DNA of 64,000 nucleotides from Bog-473 sp963779735 (GCA_963779735.1 CAVZZJ010000007.1:653158-717157); one strand, 5' to 3'. Shown: positions 46,381 to 55,569, counted from the first letter of the stretch. Notes: a model not told the origin generated them from the sequence alone. Numbers and translations: made by a program.

Positions 46381-47889
46381 TCACCGGGCTTCACTGGTAG
46401 CGGTCGTAGGGAAGGCAAGGGTGGCGTGGTGGGCCCTGATGCCACTCCAGCGGCTCGTGACCGCCTTGCCCCTCGTATAGAAGCGCACCCCGTCGGGACC
46501 GTATACGTGCAGGTCACCGAAGAGCGAACCCTGCCATCCCCCGAAGGAGTAGTACGAGACCGGTACGGGGATGGCGACGTTGATCCCGACCATCCCCGCC
46601 TCCACCTCGGTCTCGAATCGTTGGGCGGCCGCGCCGTCACCGGTGAAGATGGCCGCACCGTTCCCGTAACCGTTGGTCCGGATCAGTTCGAGCGCCTCGT
46701 CGAGACTGTCAACACGCACGATCGACAGGACGGGACCAAATATCTCGTCGCGGTAGACCCGCATGGCAGGGGAAACCTCGTCAAGGAGGCACGGTCCGAG
46801 CCAGTACCCCTCCTCCCCTCCGTTGTTGGGATGATGGCGCCCGTCTATGACGACGCTCGCCCCCTCGTGGGCTCCGATGTCGAGATACGAGGCCACCCGG
46901 TCGCGATGCTCGGCGGTGATCAGCGGGCCCATCTCCGACCTCGGGTCCGTCCCCGGGCCGACCTCCAGTCTGTCGACCCGCTGGCGGATGCCCTCGACCA
47001 GCCTGTCCCCACACCCACCCACGGCGACGAGCACGGAAGCAGCCATGCATCGTTCTCCGGCCGATCCGTAACCGGCGCTCACCGCGGCCTCGGCGGCCTC
47101 GACCATGTCGGCGTCTGGGAGCACCACCATGTGGTTTTTCGCACCACCGAGCGCCTGAACCCGCTTACCGCCCTGCGCGGCGGTCTCGTAGACATGTCGT
47201 GCCACCGGCGTCGAACCGACGAAGCTCACCGCCGCGATGTCGGGGTGCGAGAGGATCCGGTCAACCGCCACCCTGTCGCCCTGCACCACGTTGAACACCC
47301 CGTCGGGGATGCCGGCCTCGGCCACCATTTCGGCCAGGTAGAACGAGGGTGAAGGGTCCTTCTCGGAGGGCTTGAGCACGAACGTATTGCCACAGGCGAT
47401 CGCCAGAGGGAACATCCACATGGGAACCATGGCCGGGAAATTGAACGGCGTGATGCCGGCGACCACACCCAAGGGCTGGCGCAGCGAGTGGACGTTGACG
47501 CCGGTCGAAGCCCCCTCAGTGAACTCCCCCTTCAGCAGCTGGGAAATGCCGCAGGCGAATTCGACGACCTCCAAGCCACGGGCAACCTCGCCGGCGGCGT
47601 CGGCCCGGACCTTGCCGTGCTCCGCGGTGACCAGGGCGGCGAGATCGTCGACGTGATCGGCAAGCAGTGAGCGCAGGGAAAACAGGGCTGCGGTGCGCTT
47701 GGCCAGAGAGGTGGCTCGCCACCCGTCGAAGGCGCGGCGAGCGGCGGCTACCGCCTCATCGACCTCTTTGACGGTGGCGAAGTCGACCTCCCCGGTCTTG
47801 AGCCCGGTCGCCGGGTTGAAGACCGGTCCGCGCCGTTCAGCGTCGCCGACCCAGGGCTTCCCGCCGATCCAATGTGTGATCTGGTTCAT
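46381..47889 (-). CDS. mmsA: Methylmalonate-semialdehyde dehydrogenase (CoA-acylating)
   Basis: 502 residues from the ATG at 47889, with GAGGGA upstream. ALDH-fold landmarks: Asn150 in 'ITPFNFPAMVPMWM', 'VSFVGSTPVA' and the nucleophile Cys281 in 'GSAGERCMAAS'. The 'FNFPAMVP' and 'GGAKNHMVV' blocks are typical of MmsA. The enzyme turns methylmalonate or malonate semialdehyde into propionyl- or acetyl-CoA in valine, inositol and beta-alanine breakdown. No partner gene is nearby, so it marks the end of the polysaccharide locus. Confidence 0.92.
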   Translation of the reverse strand: MNQITHWIGGKPWVGDAERRGPVFNPATGLKTGEVDFATVKEVDEAVAAARRAFDGWRATSLAKRTAALFSLRSLLADHVDDLAALVTAEHGKVRADAAGEVARGLEVVEFACGISQLLKGEFTEGASTGVNVHSLRQPLGVVAGITPFNFPAMVPMWMFPLAIACGNTFVLKPSEKDPSPSFYLAEMVAEAGIPDGVFNVVQGDRVAVDRILSHPDIAAVSFVGSTPVARHVYETAAQGGKRVQALGGAKNHMVVLPDADMVEAAEAAVSAGYGSAGERCMAASVLVAVGGCGDRLVEGIRQRVDRLEVGPGTDPRSEMGPLITAEHRDRVASYLDIGAHEGASVVIDGRHHPNNGGEEGYWLGPCLLDEVSPAMRVYRDEIFGPVLSIVRVDSLDEALELIRTNGYGNGAAIFTGDGAAAQRFETEVEAGMVGINVAIPVPVSYYSFGGWQGSLFGDLHVYGPDGVRFYTRGKAVTSRWSGIRAHHATLAFPTTATSEAR

Positions 47890-48022
47890 AGCTCCCTCGC
47901 TTCTTCGGTACCCCGCTGCCTGAAGGGGTAGAGGCACGTGCATCGACCTGCTCCGCAAGACGGATATGCGGCCGCCGAGGGCGGTCGCCCGGCTGGGTGG
48001 TCACAATCTTCGCATTGGAGCT

Positions 48023-48060
48023 GGTGGGCCGTACAGGACTCGAACCTGTGACCCCTTGCG
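48023..48060 (-). other. Left attachment site: truncated 3' tRNA copy
   Basis: The minus strand gives a tRNA T-arm (ACAGG-TTCGAGT-CCTGT) followed by an acceptor 3' strand ACGGCCCA and CC. The sequence further upstream on that strand (48061-48100) does not continue as a tRNA, so this is the remnant 3' half left at the chromosomal junction. Confidence 0.83.
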
Positions 48061-48159
48061 CGTCATGCACTACCATGCCTCACACTGGCACACACTGGAC
48101 ACCCTCTAGCTGGACTTTTGTGGCATCGTGTGGGACAGTGGTAGACGAAATGCGCCCCC

Positions 48160-48181
48160 AACTGCTCCCCAACTGCTCCCC
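48160..48181. repeat. Left arm-type repeat pair AACTGCTCCCC
   Basis: Two directly adjoining 11-bp copies, 100 bp inside the left att core and just before the integrase gene. A related pair lies at 63891-63913 near the right core. They are candidate arm-type binding sites for the integrase. Confidence 0.55.
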
Positions 48182-48236
48182 GGAATGCCGCAAGGGGTCA
48201 CGGCAAGGGGTCGGTCCCGACAAGGAGGCAACTGAG

Positions 48237-49429
48237 ATGGCAAGGACACGACGCTTAGCCTACGGCGCCGGGAGCGTGTACTGGGACAAGTCGAAGGGGC
48301 TCTGGAAGGGATCTGCCACCATCGACGGCCGGCGGCGCAGTGTCTCGGGCCGGAACAAGACCGAGGCCCTAGAGGCGCTCGGGAAGCTGCGCGACAAGGT
48401 GAACAGCGGGCTCCCCGCCGAGAACCTCACTCTCGGGGAGTGGGTCGCCTGGTGGCTCGACGACGTCGGGGCACCCAAGGAGGACTCGAGTGAGGCCACC
48501 CGTGCCAACTACCGCTGGGCGTTGGAGCAGACGAGGTCGATCTGGTCCATCGACCTCCTCGACCTCAAGGCCGCCGATGTGACCCGGATGCTCGACCAGC
48601 TCGCCACGCGCAAGGCCACCAAGCCCAAGCCAGCCGCCCCAGGGGGGAACGACCGGCGCGGGGTGGTCAGCGTGGGCCACTGGGCAAGTCGGCCCTCAGT
48701 CGGGTCCGCTTCTCGTTGGGCGTGGTGCTCAATGCCGCCATCGCCGACGGGCGCCTAACCGTGAACGTCGCCCAGCCCCAGATCGCACGAATGCCCCGAA
48801 CGGCCACCCAGGTGCGCCCACGGCGCTCCCTCACCCCCCAGGAGGCCGAGAACCTCCTAGAGGCGGCACAGGGCCATCGGTTGCACGCCCTGGTCGCCGT
48901 GATGCTTTACGGCGGGCTCCGGCCCGGTGAGGCCACGGGGCTGACGTGGGACTGCCTCGACCTCGAAGAGGGGACGCTGGCCATCCGGCAGTCGCGCAAG
49001 ATGGCACCGGACGGGACCATGTCCATCGGGGGCACGAAAGCCAAGTCCGACCGGACCCTCCGCATCCCGACGCTCGTGGTGGACATTCTGCGGGCGCACC
49101 AGACCGCGCAGAAGGCCGAGCGCCTGGCCGCCCCGGTGTGGGAGCATCCCGACCTCGTCTTCACGAACCGCATCGGGGACTACATCGACCCGTCGAACCT
49201 GCGGCGCGAGATCGCGGACCTCTGCGAGGACGCGGGGATCTTCCCGGCCATCTCCCCCAACGAGCTGCGGCACTCCTGTGCGTCCCTCCTGCGCGCTCGC
49301 GGGGTCCCAGACGGGCTCATCGCCGATTTCCTCGGTCACAACGACACCCGGATGCTCAATCTGCACTACGGGCACCCGACCACCCCGGTCCTCGACCTAA
49401 CCGAGGCCCAAGGGCGGATGCTGGGTTAG
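48237..49429 (+). pseudogene. Tyrosine recombinase/integrase, frameshifted
   Basis: AAGGAGG precedes the ATG at 48237. The first frame has an AP2-like arm-binding start ('GAGSVYWDKSKGLWKGSATID') and the core-binding 'LTLGEWVAWWLDD'. The second has the catalytic domain: Arg in 'YGGLRPGEATGLTW', 'ELRHSCASLL' (His-x2-Arg-type box), 'FLGHN' and the nucleophile Tyr in 'NLHYGHP'. Frames change between about 48640 and 48685, near a six-G run; one added base would join '...NDRRG' to 'PLGKSALSRVRFSLGVV'. The element may be immobile, or the break may be a sequence error. Confidence 0.85.
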
Positions 49430-49507
49430 GTCAGTCTGGTCCACTGGTCCACACGGTCCACACCTGCCCCACCCCACGAACACCCGTTCGCCTATAGAGT
49501 GGGAGCC

Positions 49508-49951
49508 ATGCAACGGCCGTCCGACCTCGCTCTGGTGCCCGCCTACACCACGCGGGCGTTCCGGCGGTCTCAGCCACTCCGGTTCCGCCAGGCCTGTACC
49601 CGAGGGAACGGGATCGAGTTCCTCACGGGACCCGAGGTCGCAGCCGAGCTGGCCGCGTCCGGCCCCGAACCTGACCCAGGGACGGGGCTGTCGGGTCCTG
49701 AGGTCGTCCAGCAGTGGGTCGACCGGGCGTTCGACATCATGGAGAAGGCCGACTCCCAGGCGCCCCCGAACCGCGAGGGGCGCCGCGCCGCTGTGCACGG
49801 ATGGGCCAGCCGGTCCGAAGGCCTCGACGAGCCGTCCCGCGATGATGACGGCCCACCCGGCCATCTCGTAGCCACCTCTCCTGCTGCCCCACATGGTCCG
49901 CCCGCCAGCACCGCCGCGCCTCTGAGCGTCGGCGAGCTGGCGGCCGAGTAG
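49508..49951 (+). CDS. Hypothetical protein
   Basis: 147 residues from the ATG at 49508, which follows a possible GGGAG. Pro/Ala/Glu-rich, with no recognised domain; the N-terminal half ('FLTGPEVAAELAAS') may be helical. The minus strand has a similar-length open frame here, so the coding strand is not certain; the plus strand fits the direction of the surrounding genes. Confidence 0.42.
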   Translation: MQRPSDLALVPAYTTRAFRRSQPLRFRQACTRGNGIEFLTGPEVAAELAASGPEPDPGTGLSGPEVVQQWVDRAFDIMEKADSQAPPNREGRRAAVHGWASRSEGLDEPSRDDDGPPGHLVATSPAAPHGPPASTAAPLSVGELAAE

Positions 49952-50038
49952 CACCCCCACACCCGGCACCACCTTCACCGCCGACTGGCGCGGCTCCTGC
50001 TGTACCTCGTTCATGGGGTCCCAGAAGAGGAGCACATC

Positions 50039-50284
50039 ATGGGCAACCCGCCCACATCTCGCCGACGCCGTCGGCCACCCGTCCTAGCCGTCGAGCCCGC
50101 GCCGGGCCGGATGGCACTCACCCTCTACGAGGCCGCCTACCGGATGAACTGCCATCCGAACACGGTGAGAAATCTGATCAACGCGGGCCAACTGGAGAGC
50201 TTCACCCTCGGCCGCAAGCGGCTGGTCGCCGTGAGCGCCATTGAGGACCTCATCGCCAGGGGTGGCACGAAGGAGGCGCCATGA
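50039..50284 (+). CDS. Excisionase-like helix-turn-helix protein
   Basis: 81 residues. 'LTLYEAAYRMNCHPNTVRNLINAGQLESFTLGRKRLV' is the winged HTH of the excisionase (MerR-like, HTH_17) family. An AGAAGAGGAG ribosome site precedes the ATG. It overlaps the next gene by 4 bp (ATGA). By position, near the integrase, it may act as the recombination directionality factor. Confidence 0.8.
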   Translation: MGNPPTSRRRRRPPVLAVEPAPGRMALTLYEAAYRMNCHPNTVRNLINAGQLESFTLGRKRLVAVSAIEDLIARGGTKEAP

Positions 50285-51247
50285 GGCCGGAACGAGAAAC
50301 GGCGCCCCCGTCGGAGAGCGCCGTTTCTGAATCTGAGATCACCGCGGCCAACGACGATCAGGTAAAGCCTACCGCGCTGCCCATCGGTATGGGCGATCTC
50401 CTCGCCATCATGGAACGACCCCAGAGTCGGCCCGATGCTCGACCAGTGGATCTAGAGGCACATTCCCTAGCGAACCTCGTCCCAACGATGTCGGCGGACG
50501 ACTACAAGGCCCTGGTCGGCGACATCCGGTCCCGTGGACTCATGCACCCGGTCGTCCTCTACGAGGGCAAGATCCTCGACGGTCGTCACCGTTACCGGGC
50601 CTGTATCGAGGTCGGCCGGGGCATCGACTTCGCCGAGTACACCGGCAAGGACCCGATTGGCTACGTGCTATCGGAGAACCTCAATCGCCGCCACATGACG
50701 CCCGGCCAGATCAGCGGGATCATCCTCAAGAGCGATTCGCTCCGCCAGGTAGCGGCGGATGCCGCGGCCCGCAAGACGGCCGGTACGAATCAGTACACAC
50801 CCCCCAAGAGCCTTAGCCCCCACGGGGGCGAAGCCTCCGCACCTCTACCCAAGGGCAAGACGACCGAGCTGCTCGCCAAGGAGCTCGGCATCGGCAAGTC
50901 GACCCTAGAGCGTGTCAAACGCGTTCAACGCAGAGGCGCCGGAACTGATGCCGAAGCTGATCTCGGGAGAGATGACCGCAGTCGGCGCCGAACGGATCGT
51001 TCGGGAACGCAAGGTCGAAACGTCCCAACCCCCCAAGGCCAAGCGACAACGACGGCCGCTCCCCGATGCATTCCGCGACGCGATCCACCAGTGCGAGAGG
51101 AGCGTGAGACAACTCGCCACCCTAGTTGACGATGATCGGTTCCCGAAAAATCGAGCTGCGCTGTCGAAGGTCTGGCTCCCCGAGGTCGAGCGCATCTGGG
51201 ATGAGTGCGAAAGGATCCTTTACGCGGTCGAAGGGGACGAGGTCTGA
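50281..51247 (+). pseudogene. ParB/Srx-like nuclease-fold protein, frameshifted
   Basis: The first frame has the ParB N-terminal fold: 'LVGDIRSRGLMHPVVLYEGK' with 'ILDGRHRYRACIEVG', then 'LSENLNRRHMTPGQ' and the HTH 'LLAKELGIGKSTLERVKR'. After about 50920 the natural continuation ('NAEAPELMPKLISGEMTAVG' to the end at 51247) is in the next frame. A one-base change around 'CGCGTTCAAC' would join them. ParB-like proteins in small elements regulate replication or expression. The alternative is a separate overlapping gene starting at the GTG at 50912. Confidence 0.75.
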
Positions 51248-51753
51248 TGGCCAGGACCGAGGCCCGAATCAAGACCAAGATCTGGAGGGACGAGTCCTTC
51301 CTCGCCTTGGAGGCCATGCCGAAGTTGGTCTACATCACGATCTTGAGCCAGCCCAAGCTCAGCGTGACCGGTGTCATCGGCTACACGCCGGGCGCCTGGG
51401 CGCGCCTCATCGGGATCGAGCGCGACGAGGTCCACAAGCATGTGCTGACGCTGGCCGAGACCGACTTCGTAGTGCTGAGCGAGGCGACCGAGGAGCTGTG
51501 GGTGCGGACGTTGACGAAGAACGACGGGATCCTCGAGAAGCCGTACATGGTCATCTCCATGTCGAAGGAGTTCTCGGCCATCCAGTCGGACATCATCCGC
51601 GAACGGTTCCTCGATTCATTGGGGCCACGGTTCGTCGCCTCATTGCCCGGCAAGTTCCCGAAGGCGTTCGGCAATGAATGTGCTGATCCGAACGGCCCGA
51701 AGACCTTGGCCGAACCATTCCTCGATTCATTCGCCAAATGGTTCGCCAAATGA
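51247..51753 (+). CDS. Replication-initiation-like winged-helix protein
   Basis: 168 residues, start overlapping the previous stop (TGATG). 'IKTKIWRDESFLALEAMPKL', 'YITILSQPKLSVTGVIGYTP', 'LIGIERDEVHKHVLTLAETD' and 'LWVRTLTKNDGI' are the pattern of an actinophage family related to DnaD-type and replisome organiser proteins. It likely binds the element's origin. The 3' end of the gene and the bases after it contain several short direct and inverted repeats. Confidence 0.7.
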   Translation: MARTEARIKTKIWRDESFLALEAMPKLVYITILSQPKLSVTGVIGYTPGAWARLIGIERDEVHKHVLTLAETDFVVLSEATEELWVRTLTKNDGILEKPYMVISMSKEFSAIQSDIIRERFLDSLGPRFVASLPGKFPKAFGNECADPNGPKTLAEPFLDSFAKWFAK

Positions 51754-51780
51754 ATCGGCGAATGATTTGCCGAATATATT
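51607..51780. repeat. Iteron-like repeats, candidate replication origin
   Basis: TTCCTCGATTCATT occurs at 51607 and 51718. TTCGCCAAATG occurs at 51730 and 51742. CATTCGCC at 51728 is inverted as GGCGAATG at 51758. An AT-rich tail (AATATATT) and a T/C-rich stretch follow to about 51840. Short iterons next to a replication gene plus an AT-rich side are what a small origin looks like. Confidence 0.42.
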
Positions 51781-51907
51781 CCGCGCGCAGCCTTGTTTCC
51801 TTGTTTCCATGTCTCCTTGTTAGCCATATCTCCATACCTGGGTTTCAACGGTTCCGCGGACTTTCAAAAGAGAGGACATTCGTCGGCGATTGCGGAAGGA
51901 GCTCCCG

Positions 51908-52312
51908 ATGAGCGATCGGGCCTTCGACCTCGCCGAGCAGCGGTGGGGCGTGCGGGTCTGGAGCATCCACGACAGGCGCGGCCACACGATCGCCCGTGTG
52001 TTGCGCGACCACGTCGACCTCAACGCCGTCGTCTTCGAGGGTGTCGCTGTCACCGACGACAACTCCGACCTGTTCTACGTTGACACGGGGAAGCTGGCCA
52101 CGGGCGAGCGCCCGTGCGGGTCGTGTGGTCTGGTGGCGGACGAGGGCTACGTGCCCGACCCCTGTATCGGCATGATCCCCGGCGTCCGGGCCGCCTGTTG
52201 CGGTCACGGCGACCCGTCCCAGGCCTACATCTGGTGGGCGTCAGGGGCAACGTCACGGGGCGACGCGTGCATCCGTGAGTTCCGGCGACGGGTACTGGGC
52301 GAGGAGGGCTGA
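51908..52312 (+). CDS. Cys-rich phage-type hypothetical protein
   Basis: 134 residues; AAGGAG precedes the ATG at 51908. The C-terminal half has 'CGSCGLVADEGYVPDPCIG' and 'VRAACCGHG', with 'AYIWW' after. The 'ACCGHG' block is seen in small phage proteins and suggests a metal site. No function known. Its stop overlaps the HNH gene start. Confidence 0.65.
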   Translation: MSDRAFDLAEQRWGVRVWSIHDRRGHTIARVLRDHVDLNAVVFEGVAVTDDNSDLFYVDTGKLATGERPCGSCGLVADEGYVPDPCIGMIPGVRAACCGHGDPSQAYIWWASGATSRGDACIREFRRRVLGEEG

Positions 52313-52620
52313 TGCCACCGCGACCATGCTCGTGGTGCGGTTCGCTCGTACCCAAGGGCGAGAGATGTCCCTGCCGCAAGGACAAACGCAAGCGGGGCAC
52401 GATGAAGGAACGCGGCTATGACGCCGCCTTTCAGAAGCTGCGGAAGGCAGTCCTCATCCGCGATAACTACCAGTGTCGAATCGGTCGGCCCGGTTGTCTG
52501 GGCAAGGCCAACTCTTGCGACCACATCGTCCCGAAGGAGCACGGCGGCAAGGACGTCTTGAGCAATCTGCAGGCAGCGTGCGTGCCATGCAATAGCGGCA
52601 AGCGAGACCGTCGTGTGTAG
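52312..52620 (+). CDS. HNH endonuclease
   Basis: 102 residues. An N-terminal zinc pair ('CSWCG', 'CPCRK') is followed by the HNH motif: 'LIRDNYQCRIGRPGC', 'SCDHIVPKEHGG', 'SNLQAACVPCNSGKRDR'. HNH proteins beside HK97-type heads usually help terminase cut DNA for packaging. Here it is kept although no terminase gene is seen, so a helper's terminase would have to be used, or the enzyme has another role. Confidence 0.86.
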   Translation: MPPRPCSWCGSLVPKGERCPCRKDKRKRGTMKERGYDAAFQKLRKAVLIRDNYQCRIGRPGCLGKANSCDHIVPKEHGGKDVLSNLQAACVPCNSGKRDRRV

Positions 52621-52837
52621 GCCCGCTGTGGTTCGCCCTAAGCCATCGGGATTCGGGCGTGGCACGGGAACCCAGCCCCCGAAAGAGCGGCCCGGAGCCG
52701 AACGCACGGATACGGGGGGATGAACCAGATGGCGGTAGGGGTCTGTCCCAGCACGATGGTTTTCGCGCCTGTGCGCCTAAGTCACCGGCCCCCAGAGGTT
52801 GTCGACGCGCGCACTTGTCGACGCGAAAGGAAAGCCC

Positions 52838-53083
52838 ATGACTGACGAATGGGAGGCCGCAGTGATCGCCGTGGCGACGGCGGGCCGGCAAGTGACCCCA
52901 GGACCTGGCCCCTGTCCGCACTGCGCCCTGATCGACGGGTTCCCCGAGCAGCATCGCTTGATCTGCCCCAACTGCGGAGCGGAGTATTGCCGGCGGCTCA
53001 CGAAAAAGGGGCGGGACCGTCGCTGGTGCTCTGCCGCGTGTCGGAAGCAGGCTGTTCGGCGCCGGAAGGGGATGTCGACGTGA
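52838..53083 (+). CDS. Small zinc-finger protein
   Basis: 81 residues from the ATG at 52838 with AAAGGA upstream. Three Cys pairs ('CPHC', 'CPNCG', 'WCSAACRKQA') suggest two zinc fingers, and the basic tail ('RRRKGMST') suggests nucleic acid binding. It overlaps the next gene by 4 bp. Confidence 0.65.
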   Translation: MTDEWEAAVIAVATAGRQVTPGPGPCPHCALIDGFPEQHRLICPNCGAEYCRRLTKKGRDRRWCSAACRKQAVRRRKGMST

Positions 53084-53376
53084 CCGCGGTCGACTACCCC
53101 AAGGTCTCCGCCCGTGGTCACCCCCTGAACCGTGGCGGCGGCACCGTCGCCGAGCATCGGGTCGTCCTCTTCGACACCATCGGCGGCGGCCAGCATCCAT
53201 GCACCTTCTGCGGGACAAGCGTCACCTGGGATGCGTCTCCGCCAGATCCGCAGTGCCTCGTCGTCGCCCGCCTCAACCATGATCGCACCGACAACCGGCC
53301 CGAGAACTTGGTGCCGAGTTGCGGCCCCTGCGCGTGGTCCCGAAACGACCGACCGAGCCGAAGGAGGAGATCATGA
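53080..53376 (+). CDS. HNH-like small protein
   Basis: 98 residues from a GTG at 53080. 'CTFCGTSVTWD', 'VARLNHDRTDNRPENLVPSC' and 'GPCAWSRN' form an HNH-like layout, with the first His partly changed ('LNHD'). It may be a nuclease or a degraded one. It overlaps the next gene at 53373. Confidence 0.62.
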   Translation: MTAVDYPKVSARGHPLNRGGGTVAEHRVVLFDTIGGGQHPCTFCGTSVTWDASPPDPQCLVVARLNHDRTDNRPENLVPSCGPCAWSRNDRPSRRRRS

Positions 53377-53570
53377 TCGGTGAGAACGGCTACTACTGCG
53401 CACCCCTCTCGCCAGAGGAGCGACGCGAGTGCGAGGAGCTCTACGCCGAGCTGGCCGAGATGCGCCGCGAGATCCGCATCATCATTCGCACCATCGTCGA
53501 CATCGGCGTGCAGCAGGAGTACGAACCCGGCCTAGCCGACGTCGAGCGGTTCCTGAAGGACCCGACGTGA
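53373..53570 (+). CDS. Small hypothetical protein
   Basis: 65 residues, acidic and helical ('SPEERRECEELYAELAEMRR'), with AGGAG upstream. No family recognised. Four-base overlaps join it to the genes on both sides. Confidence 0.55.
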   Translation: MIGENGYYCAPLSPEERRECEELYAELAEMRREIRIIIRTIVDIGVQQEYEPGLADVERFLKDPT

Positions 53571-53929
53571 TCACCGGCCCCATGATCGGTGTGCCCTTCT
53601 CCGTGGCCATCGAGCTCGCCGAATGGCTGCGCCAGGAGATGAACGAGGCGACCGCCCGCGGCGACCGCGTGTTCTCGAAAGAGGCGCGACAGATGATGAC
53701 CGAGTTCCAGGCAGTGCTTGACCACGTTGTCGCGAACGTTGTCGCGGAGCCGGCTAAGTCGACATCGACTGACACACTGGAAGAGGTGAGCACAACGGAA
53801 GCAGCGAAGAGGTTGGGTATCAGCCGACAGGCGGTGCTCGGCCGCATTCGTCGGGGAACGTTGCCCGCCCGCGTGGCAGGCCAGTACTGGATCAACGTGC
53901 AGGACCTGCAAGAAAGAGAGGCGAGTTGA
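53567..53929 (+). CDS. HTH DNA-binding protein
   Basis: About 120 residues from a GTG at 53567 (or an ATG at 53582). The C-terminal third has the excisionase-type HTH 'TTEAAKRLGISRQAVLGRIR' with a short wing ('RVAGQYWINVQDLQ'). The N-terminal part is helical. Probably a regulator of the packaging/capsid part of the element. Confidence 0.66.
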   Translation: MITGPMIGVPFSVAIELAEWLRQEMNEATARGDRVFSKEARQMMTEFQAVLDHVVANVVAEPAKSTSTDTLEEVSTTEAAKRLGISRQAVLGRIRRGTLPARVAGQYWINVQDLQEREAS

Positions 53930-54121
53930 ATGCCCGAAACTACCGAATCCTGGACCCCGACCATCGTCGATGGCGATGTGGACGTGACCGACGAGCTCAC
54001 GGACGAGGAGCGGTGGGATCGCATTCACCAGGCGATCAACGAAATCACCCTAGCCTTCGGCCGCAGGAACACACCGGCCGTGCGGCACATCCTCTTGCAG
54101 GAGGGGCTCGTCCGTGGTTGA
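53930..54121 (+). CDS. Small hypothetical protein
   Basis: 63 residues, acidic N-terminus and amphipathic C-terminus ('IHQAINEITLAFGRRNTPAV'). It starts immediately after the previous stop, and its own stop overlaps the next GTG. No family recognised. Confidence 0.5.
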   Translation: MPETTESWTPTIVDGDVDVTDELTDEERWDRIHQAINEITLAFGRRNTPAVRHILLQEGLVRG

Positions 54122-54371
54122 GACCACTCCGCTCAGCGCCTCCGTCGCCCAGCTCCACGATCGTCTTCGGGAGATCATCGCCTTGCCGGGGTTCGAGATC
54201 GAGGACACCAACGGGACCATCCGCTCCGTCCAGGTCAGCCAGGAGGCCATCAACCAGTTCGTCCCCGTCCTTCAACGCATTACCCGCCTCGCCGCGGCAC
54301 TGGAGGCCGCGGCCGACGAGTACGAGAGTCTCATCCCATCAGCCACACGATTCAAGGAGAGCCATGCCTGA
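54114..54371 (+). CDS. Small hypothetical helical protein
   Basis: 85 residues, GTG start at 54114. Mostly helical with heptad-like spacing ('LHDRLREIIALPGF', 'LQRITRLAAALEAAADEYES'). It overlaps both neighbours. It may belong to the head-assembly group by position only. Confidence 0.5.
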   Translation: MVETTPLSASVAQLHDRLREIIALPGFEIEDTNGTIRSVQVSQEAINQFVPVLQRITRLAAALEAAADEYESLIPSATRFKESHA

Positions 54372-54759
54372 GACCGAGACCGACGCCGAGTTCGCCGAGC
54401 GCGTGCGCAATGTAAACCGCTACTACCGACCCTCCTTTGCCGAAACCTGGCCCTCCGATCCGTTCCACCTCCTCTCGGGGAGAGTGGCCCCATTCGAGGC
54501 CGAGTGGCGCGCCAAGCAAGCCAGGCGCGTCGACGCCGAGGCCGAAGCACGGCGGGTGGCAGAAGAGGCCGAGCGAGCTGAGGCCGAACGGGCCGCCGTC
54601 GCGGCCGAAGCCCGCAGGGTGGCCAATGCGCCAGCTCGTGCAGAGATCGCTGTCAAGTTGGAGACCATCCGTAACCGCCGCCGCGTCCCCGCGGCATTCG
54701 TGGCGAAGCTCATTGCCGAAGAGCGCCGGTTGATCGCCGAAGATGAGGCACTTTCCTAG
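54364..54759 (+). CDS. Coiled-coil protein, candidate scaffold
   Basis: 131 residues from the ATG at 54364. Residues ~45-85 are a charged Ala/Glu/Arg coiled coil ('EAEARRVAEEAERAEAERAA'). It lies directly before the prohead protease and capsid genes. HK97-type heads need a helical scaffold; this could be it, or merely an unrelated helical protein. Homology is not recognisable. Confidence 0.55.
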   Translation: MPETETDAEFAERVRNVNRYYRPSFAETWPSDPFHLLSGRVAPFEAEWRAKQARRVDAEAEARRVAEEAERAEAERAAVAAEARRVANAPARAEIAVKLETIRNRRRVPAAFVAKLIAEERRLIAEDEALS

Positions 54760-54771
54760 GAGTGATGTGAG

Positions 54772-55569
54772 ATGCCACCCACACCGAAAACTGCTGCGCG
54801 TGCCGATCTGCGCGGCGTCCCTGAGTCCCGTGTGTCGACCAGGTCCGAGTTCGAGCTGCGGGAGATTCCCAATGGCACCGGAGGAGTCAATCTGAGGTTC
54901 ACGGGCTTCGCATCGGTGACCGACGCCGAGTATGAGATGGAGGATATCTTCGGTACATTTGTCGAGTCCGTGGCGAAAGGCGCGTTCCAAAAGACGTTGG
55001 CCGACGGTGCGGACTGTGCCTTCTTGGTGAACCACTCAGGCCTCACGCTTGCCCGCACGCGCTCGGGGACGCTGAAGCTAAGCGAGGTCACCAACAAGGC
55101 CGAGTCCCCGATTAAGGGCATCTGCGGTTTGTACTCCGAAGCCATGCTTGACCCGCAGAACCCTCACGTCATCGCCATCCGGTCGGCCGTCGAACGCGGC
55201 GACCTTTCCGAGATGTCGTTTGCGTTCCGCTGCACCAGAGACGAGTGGAATAAGCCCGACTTCGACCGCAGGGTCATCCGGGAAGTATCACTGGCCCAGG
55301 GCGACGTGAGCCTGGTGAACTACGGCGCCTCGCCTCACACGGGTGGCACTGTCAGCCTTCGCCAAAAGCACCCCGGCGATGGGCGGTTCCTCCATCTGGC
55401 CGACCGCGACTACCTCGCCGCCCGCCGCCGCCTGACGCAGATCGACGCCGACGACGTCGCAATACAGCGGGCACGCATCGCCCTGGCGCGCTCCACCCAG
55501 CCGCCACGGGCCGATCTCATGGCGCCCCAGCGCCTCGCCCTCAGAACCCCGAAAGGACTGATCACATGA
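54772..55569 (+). CDS. HK97-family prohead maturation protease
   Basis: 265 residues. The catalytic His88 in 'FLVNHSG' and Ser149 in 'EMSFAF' match the U35 serine protease fold; 'LRFTGFASVTDAEYEM' and 'GAFQKTL' are further family marks. It would cleave scaffold and capsid subunits during head assembly. AGGAGTG precedes the ATG, and its stop overlaps the capsid gene start. Confidence 0.9.
   Translation: MPPTPKTAARADLRGVPESRVSTRSEFELREIPNGTGGVNLRFTGFASVTDAEYEMEDIFGTFVESVAKGAFQKTLADGADCAFLVNHSGLTLARTRSGTLKLSEVTNKAESPIKGICGLYSEAMLDPQNPHVIAIRSAVERGDLSEMSFAFRCTRDEWNKPDFDRRVIREVSLAQGDVSLVNYGASPHTGGTVSLRQKHPGDGRFLHLADRDYLAARRRLTQIDADDVAIQRARIALARSTQPPRADLMAPQRLALRTPKGLIT

Noticed and set aside
46426..47352. 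308-residue plus-strand frame
   Set aside because: Antisense to mmsA, which has all catalytic landmarks.
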